This document shows positions 39,022 through 47,817 of a stretch of 50,866 nucleotides of DNA, in pieces. The stretch is taken from positions 1-50,866 of the forward strand of contig NZ_WNJO01000014.1 in the NCBI RefSeq assembly GCF_009720675.1. Direction: 5' to 3'. Made by a program: the position numbers and the translations under genes. Positions within the stretch are counted from its first letter, which is position 1; each line of letters starts with the position of its first letter. A model generated the notes under the pieces. It had not been told where the DNA came from. It saw only the letters and a list, made by a program, of their open reading frames with translations, and ran no database searches. The stretch comes from Secundilactobacillus folii. Lineage in GTDB: Bacteria > Bacillota > Bacilli > Lactobacillales > Lactobacillaceae.

Positions 39022-39489
39022 ATGCCTGACAAAGATGAATTAACGTCACACTTGGACAACGCCATGTACGGTCCACCAAAGTTGCATCCCGATGAACAAC
39101 GTCAATATTTAGGAACCTTCCGCGAACGGGTCTCACTTCTAATGTCGATCGAACAGGTGCAGCAAGGTGAATTTCAAACCGCATTCAAGCAAGAACTTAC
39201 TGCTCATCCCGTTTATCAGGTCATCTTTAATGGCCACGCAGGCATGGCATCTTTAAAGCCATACCTAACGATTGCTGGGCAGTTGCAGCGAGCGTTTACG
39301 ATCGTGCAAGATGATTTTTACGGTGACCAGCCGAAAAATTCTGGCTTAGTCGTGATCGCTAAAACAGCGATCGATGTGAATCCAATCAAAGTGGAACTAA
39401 AATATCCCGCGTCTAAGGATGCTCAGCCAGAAGAAACCAAAACGCCAACTTCATTCTGGGAAAAAATCAAGCACCACTTTAATCAGTAA
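39022..39489 (+). CDS. yueI: YueI-family protein (DUF1694)
   Basis: A 155-residue cytosolic protein matching DUF1694: conserved SHLDNAMYGPPKLHPDEQRQYLGTFRERV at the N-terminus (in parts: LDNAMYG, PDEQRQYLGTFRERV), then MSIEQV and a QRAFTIVQDDFY segment. The function is not established; the fold resembles that of L7Ae-like/release-factor domains in family models. It lies 20 bases upstream of rarA and is probably cotranscribed. Confidence 0.82.
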   Translation: MPDKDELTSHLDNAMYGPPKLHPDEQRQYLGTFRERVSLLMSIEQVQQGEFQTAFKQELTAHPVYQVIFNGHAGMASLKPYLTIAGQLQRAFTIVQDDFYGDQPKNSGLVVIAKTAIDVNPIKVELKYPASKDAQPEETKTPTSFWEKIKHHFNQ

Positions 39490-39509
39490 ATTTTGAAAGA
39501 GGAACAGAT

Positions 39510-40787
39510 ATGCCACAACCTTTAGCTTACCGCATGCGCCCACAACGAATTGAAGACGTGGTCGGCCAGCAGCATTTAGTAGGCCCAGGAAAAATTATCT
39601 CCCGGATGGTCAAAGCTAAAATGCTGTCTTCAATGATTCTCTATGGGCCACCTGGTACCGGTAAAACCAGTATTGCCAGTGCCATTGCTGGTTCAACAAA
39701 ATACGCTTTCCGTAAACTGAATGCAGCGACTGATTCAAAAAAAGACCTTCAAATCGTGGCCGAGGAAGCCAAAATGAGCGGAACAGTCATATTATTACTG
39801 GATGAAATTCACCGCTTAGACAAAGCAAAACAGGACTTCTTACTCCCCCACCTTGAAAACGGCCGCATTGTTCTAATCGGCGCCACCACCGAAAACCCCT
39901 ATATTTCAATCAATCCAGCTATTCGGAGTCGAACGCAAATCTTTGAGGTCAAACCGCTGACACCAGATGACATTAGGACAGCCATTGACCGAGCTTTGAC
40001 GGATAAGGTAAGGGGCTTGGGAAATGAAAAGATTGAATTAGACTCTGCTGCTGAACGGATGCTGACAACGGCCACCAACGGTGATTTAAGAAGTGCGTTA
40101 AACGGTCTGGAATTGGCCGCTAAGTCCACAGATGAAACCAATGGTTCGATTCATTTAACCCTGCCAATCATCGAAGAATGTTTGCAGAAAAAAGCCTTCA
40201 GCCACGACAAAGACGGTGATGCCCATTACGACGTTATTTCTGCATTTCAAAAATCAATTCGTGGCAGTGATACCGATGCCGCCCTCCACTACTTGGCACG
40301 CTTGGTAACAGCTGGCGACCTGCCGACAATTGCTAGACGCTTGACCGTCATCGCATATGAAGATATTGGTCTCGCTAATCCGCCAGCCGCAGCAAGGGTT
40401 GTTGAGGCCGTCACAGCAGCTCAACGGCTTGGGTTCCCCGAGGCGAGAATACCACTAGCAGATGCCGTGATTGAACTTTGTCTGTCGCCAAAATCCAATT
40501 CAGGAATCATGGCCATTGACGCTGCAATGAGCGATATCCGTTCCGGCAATTATGGTGAGATTCCTGATCACTTGAAGGATGCACATTACAAAGGCGCATC
40601 CCAACTGGGACATGGCGTCGATTACAAATATCCGCACAGCTTTAAAAACGACTGGGTGGCCCAGCAATACCTCCCAGATAAAATTAAGCATGCCCAGTAC
40701 TATTCACCTAAAACCAACGGTAAATTTGAAACCGCCCTGGCAGCTCAGTATAAGCGTCTACGAGCTGCACAGCGTGGTCAAAAATAG
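39510..40787 (+). CDS. rarA: Replication-associated recombination protein A (RarA/MgsA)
   Basis: A clamp-loader-like AAA+ ATPase of 425 residues acting at stalled replication forks. Walker A GPPGTGKTS is near residue 48, Walker B LLLDEIHR near 95, sensor GATTENPY near 119; the MgsA C-terminal domain includes YEDIGLANP and PKSNSG. RBS AAGAGGAAC precedes the ATG. It follows yueI and precedes the 6S RNA gene, a neighbourhood also seen in Bacillus. Confidence 0.95.
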   Translation: MPQPLAYRMRPQRIEDVVGQQHLVGPGKIISRMVKAKMLSSMILYGPPGTGKTSIASAIAGSTKYAFRKLNAATDSKKDLQIVAEEAKMSGTVILLLDEIHRLDKAKQDFLLPHLENGRIVLIGATTENPYISINPAIRSRTQIFEVKPLTPDDIRTAIDRALTDKVRGLGNEKIELDSAAERMLTTATNGDLRSALNGLELAAKSTDETNGSIHLTLPIIEECLQKKAFSHDKDGDAHYDVISAFQKSIRGSDTDAALHYLARLVTAGDLPTIARRLTVIAYEDIGLANPPAAARVVEAVTAAQRLGFPEARIPLADAVIELCLSPKSNSGIMAIDAAMSDIRSGNYGEIPDHLKDAHYKGASQLGHGVDYKYPHSFKNDWVAQQYLPDKIKHAQYYSPKTNGKFETALAAQYKRLRAAQRGQK

Positions 40788-40832
40788 ACTGACCCGTTGC
40801 GAGGGCTAAAATGGATAATCGGCCTTATTTAT

Positions 40833-40840
40833 GCTAAAAT
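40833..40840 (+). promoter_or_regulatory. Extended -10 promoter of the 6S RNA gene
   Basis: TGC then TAAAAT (40835-40840), 7 bases before the predicted 6S 5' end at 40847. Confidence 0.55.
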
Positions 40841-40846
40841 ATATTT

Positions 40847-41032
40847 AAGTTCTAGGGTGTGCGCGTTGCCCACATACGTGTTTGCCGAACAATATTGTTA
40901 CATTGGGACTTAGGTTAACTCGGTTGGATTGCAGGCCTTGTACACTTGGTAGCATGAATACCGATATACCTGTCCCACCTGCTTATCAGCGGGCCAAAAC
41001 CTATCGGGCAATTAACGGCACTATTAGATCTT
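40847..41032 (+). ncRNA. ssrS: 6S RNA
   Basis: Small RNA that binds sigma-70/A RNA polymerase holoenzyme and mimics an open promoter. The ends pair: AAGTTCTAGGGTG at the 5' end with CACTATTAGATCTT at the 3' end, enclosing 186 nt, the usual Firmicutes size. It begins 7 bases after an extended -10 element, lacks an open frame, and lies directly after rarA, where 6S genes are found in related genomes. The internal bubble was judged by eye only. Confidence 0.72.
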
Positions 41033-41051
41033 CAAAGTGGCAACACTTTGG

Positions 41052-41088
41052 GAGCTGACTTGCACCTTGTAAGTCAGCTCTTTATTTG
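41052..41088 (+). terminator. Terminator downstream of the 6S RNA gene
   Basis: Stem 41052-41061 with 41071-41080, then TTTATTTGTT. A smaller perfect hairpin CAAAGTG/CACTTTG (41033-41050) precedes it. Confidence 0.65.
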
Positions 41089-41121
41089 TTGATTTAACGA
41101 TCACCCACTGGAGGCTTTTCC

Positions 41122-41412
41122 GTGTTAATTAATATTTTGATGATCATCTTTATTTTATTAACCTTTTTTATCGGCTGGTATTTTCTTAGCCACACCAAGC
41201 GGCCATTTCTGGTTTTTCATCCCGAAAGTAACCGTAACCTTTCTGGCATTGTCCGTTTTGGTGGCTGGTCGTTGATTGTGATTGGCGTTGTGGCAGCAAT
41301 TGCAACCATCATGCAAAATGACGTTTTCATTTCCATGACGTTGCTTGTTGGCGTCATTGATATCATCGCTGTCCAATTAATGCTGGTGCATTTCTTTCCG
41401 AAGATCAAATGA
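41122..41412 (+). CDS. Small three-helix membrane protein
   Basis: A 96-residue hydrophobic protein with transmembrane segments at about 3-22, 45-64 and 69-90; the only hydrophilic loop (about 25-43, HTKRPFLVFHPESNRN) lies between the first two. The start is GTG with GGAGG 7 bases upstream, which supports a real gene. I do not recognise the family with certainty (possibly DUF3899-like). It lies between the 6S RNA gene and a universal stress protein gene. Confidence 0.75.
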   Translation: MLINILMIIFILLTFFIGWYFLSHTKRPFLVFHPESNRNLSGIVRFGGWSLIVIGVVAAIATIMQNDVFISMTLLVGVIDIIAVQLMLVHFFPKIK

Positions 41413-41490
41413 AAACGATTTACATTTCTCTTTTTATTTACGTCAAAATAACGTAGAATGGAGTTAACAAGTAGAGAGAGGTGAGTCATC

Positions 41491-41976
41491 ATGTTACAAC
41501 AATATAAGCATATCTTAGTTCCAGTTGATGGTTCTTACGAAGCCGAACTGGCCTTCGAAAAAGCCGTTGCAGTTGCTAAACGAAACGATTCCGATCTGCA
41601 CCTTGTTCACGTTGTGGACACCCGCGCATTTCAAAATATTTCGAGCTTCGATACGACCATGGTCGAAGAAGTAACCGATACTGCCAAGAAGACCTTGGAT
41701 AAGTATATTCAACAGGCCAAAGATGCTGGCATTAGCAGCGTTGACTACTCAATTGAATACGGTGCACCTAAGACCATTATCGCCCGTGACATGCCTAAGA
41801 AATTAGATATCGACTTGATTATGATTGGTGCCACTGGGCTAAACGCCGTGAAGCGTTTGCTGATTGGTTCAGTTACTGAATACGTCACTCGAACCGCAGT
41901 TTGCGACGTCTTGGTTGTTCGGACCGACTTGGAGAATAAGCCGGCTAAACATCCTGCAAAACACGTCGATGATTAA
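41491..41976 (+). CDS. Universal stress protein (UspA family)
   Basis: A 161-residue single UspA domain, soluble. The N-terminal HILVPVDGSYEAELAF holds the conserved Asp and the C-terminal part carries the ATP-binding motif GATGLNAVKRLLIGSVTEY (G-x2-G-x9-GS), so it is probably an ATP-binding Usp. RBS GAGAGAGGTGAG precedes the ATG. The 78-base gap before it allows its own promoter (TAGAAT at 41454, poor -35). Confidence 0.93.
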   Translation: MLQQYKHILVPVDGSYEAELAFEKAVAVAKRNDSDLHLVHVVDTRAFQNISSFDTTMVEEVTDTAKKTLDKYIQQAKDAGISSVDYSIEYGAPKTIIARDMPKKLDIDLIMIGATGLNAVKRLLIGSVTEYVTRTAVCDVLVVRTDLENKPAKHPAKHVDD

Positions 41977-42083
41977 TCGATAATTGAATAATTCTCAGCG
42001 GGGTTATCTTTATGACTCACTGCGATTTTGAAAACAACCGATAAAAGTTAATTTACCATGTTGAAATATGGTAACGCAATGCG

Positions 42084-42220
42084 AGGACGATAAAACTCGG
42101 GTAGGTCCCAGAAGTTAAGTAATAGCATCGTGGATTCCTGGGCTGGAATCTGCGGGGCTATTTTCTTATTTGACCAGGATCTGAGTTCTGAAGTAGGTTT
42201 AGGCTAAGTCACATTCTTGA
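42084..42220. repeat. Palindromic intergenic element, copy 3 (decayed, truncated)
   Basis: Same orientation as copy 2. The end segment with AAAACTCG, the central palindrome (42121-42138 with 42145-42162, several mismatches) and the GGATCTGAG and GTTTAGGC segments align with copy 1 in reverse complement, but the outer quarter containing ACCAATATTAAC is missing. The remaining parts of this 398-base gap (41977-42083 and 42221-42322) show no gene. Confidence 0.65.
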
Positions 42221-42322
42221 GAGAATTGAAAATAAAAATCACTGGGGCCGTGAAGAAAGCCAGTCATACTTGACAATCGTCGTTTTGTTACAGCCTCATA
42301 CTATTGAATAACTTTAATCAAA

Positions 42323-42366
42323 CAAAAAGTGGCAAGCTCCCAATTTCGGAAGCTTGCCACTTTTTG
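42323..42366. terminator. Terminator of tag, probably bidirectional
   Basis: Strong hairpin: GTGGCAAGCT pairs with AGCTTGCCAC, flanked by A5 on one side and T5 on the other, so it works in both directions between the convergent usp and tag genes. Confidence 0.88.
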
Positions 42367-42374
42367 AATCAGCA

Positions 42375-42947
42375 TTACGATTCAGAGTCACTAATCTCGT
42401 CATGACGATAACAAGTCAATAAGTGGTCATTGACCATGCCAGACGCCTGCAACATTGAGTAGCAGGTTTTTTGCCCGATCCGTTTGAATCCCAAATGACG
42501 CAGGGTTTGTGATAGATCTGCAACGAACCACTCAAACGCCAATTGCTCATTAGCCTGTAAATGATGATCAAGTTGGACGCCGTTGACATGTTGCCACACT
42601 GTTTCACTTAAGCGCCAACCCAATTCATGAAGGCTGGTCAGCACTCTGGCATTTTCAACCACCGCATCAATTTTTTGATGATTACGAATAATCCGGTCAT
42701 CATGATACAATTCCTGCAGTTTACTTGGTGGTAACTCGGCAATCTGTTCTGGATTAAAGTCCCAAAAAGCATGTTTCAGCGCCTGACGATACTTTAAAAT
42801 CAACTGCCATGTTAAGCCAGCTTGAAAAATCTCTAACGACAAATTCTCAAATAGCTGACGTTCATCATGCACCGGAACACCCCACTCTAAGTCATGGTAA
42901 ATCAATAATTGCGGACTTTTTTCAGCCCACGGACATCTACTAGTCAC
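42375..42947 (-). CDS. tag: DNA-3-methyladenine glycosylase I
   Basis: Removes 3-methyladenine from alkylated DNA. Signature CPWAEKSP near the N-terminus and YHDLEWGVPVHDE near residue 17 supply the Cys and His of the zinc snap; HLLTCYRH near the C-terminus supplies the second His and Cys. FQAGLTWQLIL is the substrate-pocket helix. Two in-frame GTG codons exist; the one at 42947 has AGGAG 8 bases upstream and gives 190 residues. It ends an operon with gdpD and a DUF2785 gene. Confidence 0.93.
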   Translation of the reverse strand: MTSRCPWAEKSPQLLIYHDLEWGVPVHDERQLFENLSLEIFQAGLTWQLILKYRQALKHAFWDFNPEQIAELPPSKLQELYHDDRIIRNHQKIDAVVENARVLTSLHELGWRLSETVWQHVNGVQLDHHLQANEQLAFEWFVADLSQTLRHLGFKRIGQKTCYSMLQASGMVNDHLLTCYRHDEISDSES

Positions 42948-42982
42948 AATTATCACTCCTCATAGAGTTAACTACGAGAAAT

Positions 42983-44632
42983 TCAGCAAAATTGATTGAT
43001 TACATTTTCAACAATCGCCCAGTTAAATTTCCGCACTGGCTGACGATTGACTTGCTGCAGCTTTATCAGCTGATTGGTAATTTGACCATCAACACCCAAC
43101 ACCCGCATTATTTGCATATCCGAAACACGATCTGGTGTCCAAACAAAGACCGGTGCTCCAATGGAATGAGCCTGCCGAACCATCGTGTTATTTAAGCCAA
43201 TGGCTTGTAGTGAATAAAAATCAGCTGGTAAATTTTTAATTGACATAATGTTCAACGGTACAACATAGCCAACAATCAAATTAGGCTTCAGCCGTTTTAA
43301 TTTCAGAACTGCCTGATAACTCATCGTATGAACAAAGTCGTGCTGGGCAATCAATCGATCGCCATACTGGTTAGCAAACCGTTGCACAACATCCGCACTA
43401 TCCTGTGGTGTAACCTTCAGTTCCACCATCAAGCGCTGATGCTTAGATTGAGCTACTGACATATAAGTCGATAATTCAACAAGTTTAGTCTTTTTGCCGT
43501 GGAATTTAACCTGGTGTCGTAAAATATCGTGGTAGTTTATTTCCTGTAAATCCACTTTTTTAGTCCCCGAAGAGTTCTTTACAGTCACATCTTGACCATG
43601 AGAAACTACAAAGTGACCATCCTTAGTTTCTTGAACATCAATTTCCACATAATTAGGATGATGTTTCACGGTTTGCTTAAAAGACGTTAATGAATTAGGC
43701 ACGCCATTATTCCCAATCACGCCTCGATGAGCGACCGTAACGCTAGGAGAAGCAGCAACCCCAAAATGAAACGCCTGGAGGCCAAAAAGGACCACCAATA
43801 AGAAGACTAGGCCGGTCGGGAACCACGCCATGCTGTGTAACTCGATCTCATCAAAATCTGGTTGAAACGCTGGCTGTGCAACTGATTCCCAAATCATGGC
43901 AATCAAAAAAGCACTCAACATTAACAGCGAAAAAGCCACTAAAATCACTAAAATAGTTAAACTAGCACCATTACTAACGCCACTGGATAACTGGTCTCCA
44001 AGCTCTCGCAATCCCCAAATAACGACGTGATCGATAATAGCCATTGGCAGCCAAAATGCACATAAGGGGCGCAAAAACCACACCAGCCGATGCCAACCGT
44101 TAATTGGAACTAATTCCGGTTTCACGGTGACCCTTATACGGGCAAGAAGTTTTAAAAATAAATATAACAAACCACAGTATAAGATGGCCAGAATAACAAC
44201 AACAATGCGCCGCTGAAGAACCACTAGATCAACGAACTTAAGTGGCAGCATGACTAGATTTAGCACCGGTGCGGTAAAACCGGCGTCCCCAAATGGTAAC
44301 CACAAAATTGCCAGTAAAATAACGATTCCGAGCAGTGACAGCCACCGCTTAGAAAGGCGTTTCCAAGCCGTCATGACCAGTAGATCAGTTTGATTTAGAA
44401 TTGATTTATTCGTTGTAAAGGCCGTTAGAATCAAATTAAGTTCTAGGATCAACCCGAACAAAAAAGCAATGATCAATACCGCTTTGACTAACACCAGGCC
44501 GGCATTTAGCATTAAAATATGCAGCGTCATTAAAATCGCCAATAAAAGTAGCCAGCCTAAATTGACCGCACGAACCCTTAACAATTGATAGCACGTTTGA
44601 AATAAACGTCGATAATAATTGATTGGTTTCAC
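42983..44632 (-). CDS. Membrane-anchored glycerophosphodiester phosphodiesterase
   Basis: A 549-residue fusion: about eight hydrophobic segments in the first 290 residues (GdpD membrane domain), then a GDPD catalytic domain. Catalytic features: VAHRGVIGNNGVPNSL near residue 300, VEIDVQETKDGHFVVSHGQD near 328 (in parts: EIDVQ, DGHFVVSH); the usual HD is HG here. It likely hydrolyses glycerophosphodiesters, possibly from lipids or lipoteichoic acid, at the cell surface. The GTG start has only a very close AAAGG, so the start is uncertain. Confidence 0.87.
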   Translation of the reverse strand: MKPINYYRRLFQTCYQLLRVRAVNLGWLLLLAILMTLHILMLNAGLVLVKAVLIIAFLFGLILELNLILTAFTTNKSILNQTDLLVMTAWKRLSKRWLSLLGIVILLAILWLPFGDAGFTAPVLNLVMLPLKFVDLVVLQRRIVVVILAILYCGLLYLFLKLLARIRVTVKPELVPINGWHRLVWFLRPLCAFWLPMAIIDHVVIWGLRELGDQLSSGVSNGASLTILVILVAFSLLMLSAFLIAMIWESVAQPAFQPDFDEIELHSMAWFPTGLVFLLVVLFGLQAFHFGVAASPSVTVAHRGVIGNNGVPNSLTSFKQTVKHHPNYVEIDVQETKDGHFVVSHGQDVTVKNSSGTKKVDLQEINYHDILRHQVKFHGKKTKLVELSTYMSVAQSKHQRLMVELKVTPQDSADVVQRFANQYGDRLIAQHDFVHTMSYQAVLKLKRLKPNLIVGYVVPLNIMSIKNLPADFYSLQAIGLNNTMVRQAHSIGAPVFVWTPDRVSDMQIMRVLGVDGQITNQLIKLQQVNRQPVRKFNWAIVENVINQFC

Positions 44633-44660
44633 CCTTTCATTGAATGACAGTCGGCTATTT

Positions 44661-45644
44661 TTAACCTAAAAAATCAATCACCGAACTGAGATATTTCATG
44701 ATTGGATCACTAAAATCGTGACGAATAATCATGGCTTCAATCAGCCGCCCGCGGTTATAAATTTGGTTCCAACCGGACTGGCTTTCTTGAGACTGAATGA
44801 CAACTAATTGTTGTCGCCAGTGTTTTAACTGTTTTAAGAAATAATCCGCATAAAGCTTATTTTTATTGGTCAAGCGTGCCAGATAACCGGCCAGCCGTTG
44901 AGGTTCGCCAAAAATTAGTGCGCCAGTCAAAGCTTTATACCGCTCGATCATTAAAGCCATCAGATATAATTTATCCGCCCGCGTCAATAATGCGCGTTCA
45001 GATAATTCATCTAAAGCATTGCCAACGTGGGTAAAGGCATGGGCCCAGCCGTTGGTGTCAATGAACCCCCGAGTGTCAACCTCCAGAACCATATACAGTG
45101 CAACTTGATCCACGATCTGGTTAACGAGATCCTGACTTAAAAAGTCGTAACCAGCACGGTCAGCATACAGCATCACAGAAAGCAAAAGAACGGCAAACGA
45201 CCGCTGATAAATGGCATCATTTTCCGGTTCTAAAACGTGAGCAAATAGCACTGTATCGCTGATCAGATAACGGACGACCAAGTTCATCTGCTGATCAGAC
45301 AATAAATGCTGCTGAATCAAATCATTAAATAGGAAATAGATTCCCTTGTCCCTAATACTTGGATCTGGAGAACCAATATGGCGCACTAATTGCAAAACTT
45401 CTGAGTCGCTCAATGCGGTCAATGACTCACTTTTAAACTGGTCATTCAAACGTGTTAGTAAGGCGCGAATCCCGTCACTATCATCTGACAGATGCACGTC
45501 TGAAACCTGTGAATCACGTGTAACTGAAGCAATAATTTGCTCAAGCTTGGTACTGAGAGATTGAAATAGCTCTCCAGCATTGACTTGTTTGCGAATATCG
45601 TCCAATTGCGCACGTAACGCTTCGATTTGTTTATTAGCTTCCAC
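44661..45644 (-). CDS. DUF2785 family protein
   Basis: A 327-residue soluble, mostly helical protein. Residues 1-45 look like a short coiled coil; the body contains SVMLYADRAGYDFLSQD and the family hallmark VDTRGFIDTNGWAHAFTHVGNALDEL (in parts: DTRGFID, GWAHAFTH, ALDEL). The conserved His pair suggests a ligand or metal site, but the function is unknown. GTG start with GGAG 8 bases upstream. First gene of an operon with gdpD and tag. Confidence 0.82.
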   Translation of the reverse strand: MEANKQIEALRAQLDDIRKQVNAGELFQSLSTKLEQIIASVTRDSQVSDVHLSDDSDGIRALLTRLNDQFKSESLTALSDSEVLQLVRHIGSPDPSIRDKGIYFLFNDLIQQHLLSDQQMNLVVRYLISDTVLFAHVLEPENDAIYQRSFAVLLLSVMLYADRAGYDFLSQDLVNQIVDQVALYMVLEVDTRGFIDTNGWAHAFTHVGNALDELSERALLTRADKLYLMALMIERYKALTGALIFGEPQRLAGYLARLTNKNKLYADYFLKQLKHWRQQLVVIQSQESQSGWNQIYNRGRLIEAMIIRHDFSDPIMKYLSSVIDFLG

Positions 45645-45676
45645 TGTCTTCGCTCCGTTCTTTAACTATGCTATCT

Positions 45677-45685
45677 ATTTTAGCA
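45677..45685 (-). promoter_or_regulatory. Extended -10 promoter of the DUF2785-gdpD-tag operon
   Basis: Minus strand TGC then TAAAAT (45682-45677), 33 bases upstream of the start; weak -35. Confidence 0.5.
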
Positions 45686-45762
45686 CGTTTGCACGTCTGA
45701 CGAAAACCGGTCCAGGTAGTCATAGTCAAAAGCGTCAAAAAACGGTATTTCCCTGGAATCGA

Positions 45763-46545
45763 TCACCGTGGTACCCGCAGACGCAGTGTCAGGTAATAGG
45801 TGGTCACTAGCACAATAATGATGTACACACTTCCGGATATCATCGGTGCAAAAGCAATAAAGTGGCCCTGTGGTGTTGACATGTCGCTCATCCCAATAAT
45901 GTACAGCAAAAACTGTGGTAGCCAAGTTGAGATCAATCGATTTTGCGTGTTTACCGACATCAGTACGGCTAGCAGAATAATCAGGAGGATTGGGGCGCCA
46001 ACAATCAACATCATTTGAGCTCGGCGACTAAAGAGACCCAGAATAGTTCCCAGCAGCATACCAGTTACCATGATGCACACAATAAACAATAGCGTGATCA
46101 CAATGACTGAAATTGTGTTTTCAACCTTAGAATTAAAGTACTTGCCGTATAAGGAGGAAAAGGCAAAAATTGCTGCGCGTCGATTAGAAATAAAGTGCGT
46201 GTAGAGCACACCATAAACAACGTTAATGAGTTCTCCAATCAACAAGATCGAACTTAACGCCAGCAGTTTGCTGTAGAAATAAGTCTTACGGCCGATACCA
46301 TTTTGAATGAACAGCTTAAATCCATCATAAGTAATACCGCCGAAGGCAAATACAAACGAACCAACGACAATTGCTGGTAGAACTCTGGGTAAATAATCAG
46401 CCACGGAGAAGCCGTGTATTTGCCCCAAAATCAACGCAATTAAAAGTGGCAAAAAGACCACCAAAACAATTGCCCAAAGATAAGTCCAGCCAAAAAGCCG
46501 CAAGTAGTTTTTAAACTGATAAGAAAAAGCTGCTTTAGTTTTCAA
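45763..46545 (-). CDS. ABC transporter membrane subunit (YtrC/D-like)
   Basis: A 260-residue integral membrane protein with about six helices (near 22-40, 52-72, 95-115, 130-160 and so on) and no catalytic motif; probably the permease for the ATPase encoded just upstream. The start is TTG at 46545 with AGGAGGT 8 bases upstream, lying inside the end of the ATPase gene (11-base overlap). The substrate is unknown; YtrA-type cassettes often respond to envelope stress. Confidence 0.8.
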   Translation of the reverse strand: MKTKAAFSYQFKNYLRLFGWTYLWAIVLVVFLPLLIALILGQIHGFSVADYLPRVLPAIVVGSFVFAFGGITYDGFKLFIQNGIGRKTYFYSKLLALSSILLIGELINVVYGVLYTHFISNRRAAIFAFSSLYGKYFNSKVENTISVIVITLLFIVCIMVTGMLLGTILGLFSRRAQMMLIVGAPILLIILLAVLMSVNTQNRLISTWLPQFLLYIIGMSDMSTPQGHFIAFAPMISGSVYIIIVLVTTYYLTLRLRVPR

Positions 46546-47410
46546 AAGTTGCTACCTCCTGACTTGTTAGGTTCACAAATAACTTTTGTAAATCAATGTG
46601 ACTAATCGACACTGTATCTGGAATGGGCCGGGATCCATTCAACTGTCCGTAGACATAATCAACTCGTAAGTTGCCCAACTGATCATGGCCAATCACATTG
46701 AGACCCGCTGTATAAGCCGTGACGTCTGCAGTTGGCCCGGTAATTGAATAGCCTTTATTCAGAACCTTTTCAGTGGTCTCATCAATCGTAATGTGATGCT
46801 CTTGAAGGACCAACACCCGTTCGACCATGTTGGCAATTTCTTCAATCAGATGAGTTGAGATCACAAACGTCCTTGGCCTTTTGGCGTAACTGTCCATTAA
46901 GGCACTGTAAAACAATTCCCGGTGATTAGCATCAAGGCCCAGTGTCGGCTCATCAAAGAAAACGTAGTCAACATCCACCGCTAAGCCAATAATCAATTTT
47001 AAGATCGACCGATACCCAGTGGACAATTTAGCGAATCTGGTACGAATATTTAGTCCGAACTGGCTTGATAATTGATGGACTAGATCCATATCCATTCGGC
47101 CATACAGTGCTGCAGTCGTTTGAAAAATATCACTGACTCGCATCCGTGACGGGTACAGATTGCGTTCACCCATCAAATAAATCCGGTTAAGCACCCGATC
47201 ATTATTAACGTTGTTTTGGCCTTCAATCACAACTTCCCCTGAAGTTGCTGGGATACGGTCGGAAATGATATTAAATAAAGTGCTCTTACCGGCTCCGTTG
47301 CGCCCAAGAAGGCCGTAGATAGTTTGCGGTTCAATGGTGAGATTGATATCTGTCAACACCGCTTGCTGACCAAATGACTTGGACAAGTGCGCAATTTTAA
47401 TCGAGTCCAT
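46535..47410 (-). CDS. ABC transporter ATP-binding protein (YtrB-like)
   Basis: A 291-residue ABC ATPase. Walker A GRNGAGKST is near residue 36, a variant signature LSTGYRSILK near 127, Walker B YVFFDEPTLGLD near 148 and the switch His in STHLIEE near 184. The C-terminal 70 residues form an extra domain seen in this subfamily. It overlaps both the GntR gene (14 bases) and the permease gene (11 bases), implying tight coupling. Confidence 0.9.
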   Translation of the reverse strand: MDSIKIAHLSKSFGQQAVLTDINLTIEPQTIYGLLGRNGAGKSTLFNIISDRIPATSGEVVIEGQNNVNNDRVLNRIYLMGERNLYPSRMRVSDIFQTTAALYGRMDMDLVHQLSSQFGLNIRTRFAKLSTGYRSILKLIIGLAVDVDYVFFDEPTLGLDANHRELFYSALMDSYAKRPRTFVISTHLIEEIANMVERVLVLQEHHITIDETTEKVLNKGYSITGPTADVTAYTAGLNVIGHDQLGNLRVDYVYGQLNGSRPIPDTVSISHIDLQKLFVNLTSQEVATFEN

Positions 47411-47777
47411 TTTGTTCGTACCCCCTCTTGATCATTTCAATAATCGCAGTTTCCGGCAACGATAGTTTTTGAGCCTCACTGACGAGATTTAAAATGTAGT
47501 CTTTGTAAAATTCCTGTTGTCGTTTTTCACGAATTTTGCCATTTGCACCACTAGCTACAAACATTCCCAGTCCCCGGCGCTTTTCCAAAAAACCGGCAGA
47601 CACTAAAATATTCATGCCTTTCAGTACGGTCGCTGGATTAATATGAAACTGTTTAGATATTTCTGTTGTGGACGGCACTTGCGCACCCTCCTCAAAACTA
47701 TTTAAAAAAATGGCTTCTTCAATCTGTTCAGCGACTTGCAGATATAGCGGTTCAGTACTATCAAAGTTAAACTGCAT
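47397..47777 (-). CDS. GntR-family regulator, YtrA subfamily
   Basis: A 126-residue repressor type with an N-terminal winged helix (LYLQVAEQIEEAI, then the recognition region PSTTEISKQFHINPATVLKGMNIL in parts: EISKQFHINPATV) and only a short C-terminal helical dimerisation tail, the YtrA hallmark. It heads the ABC cassette and probably autoregulates it. RBS AGGTGGTG precedes the ATG. The operator was not identified. Confidence 0.92.
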   Translation of the reverse strand: MQFNFDSTEPLYLQVAEQIEEAIFLNSFEEGAQVPSTTEISKQFHINPATVLKGMNILVSAGFLEKRRGLGMFVASGANGKIREKRQQEFYKDYILNLVSEAQKLSLPETAIIEMIKRGYEQNGLD

Positions 47778-47817
47778 GTTGCACCACCTGGTTCCTCATT
47801 TAGCTGTTCTAACTCTC

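Noticed and set aside
45680-45925. 81-residue minus-strand open frame overlapping the 3' end of the YtrC-like permease gene
   Set aside because: It overlaps a better supported gene and the promoter of the DUF2785 operon; composition looks random.
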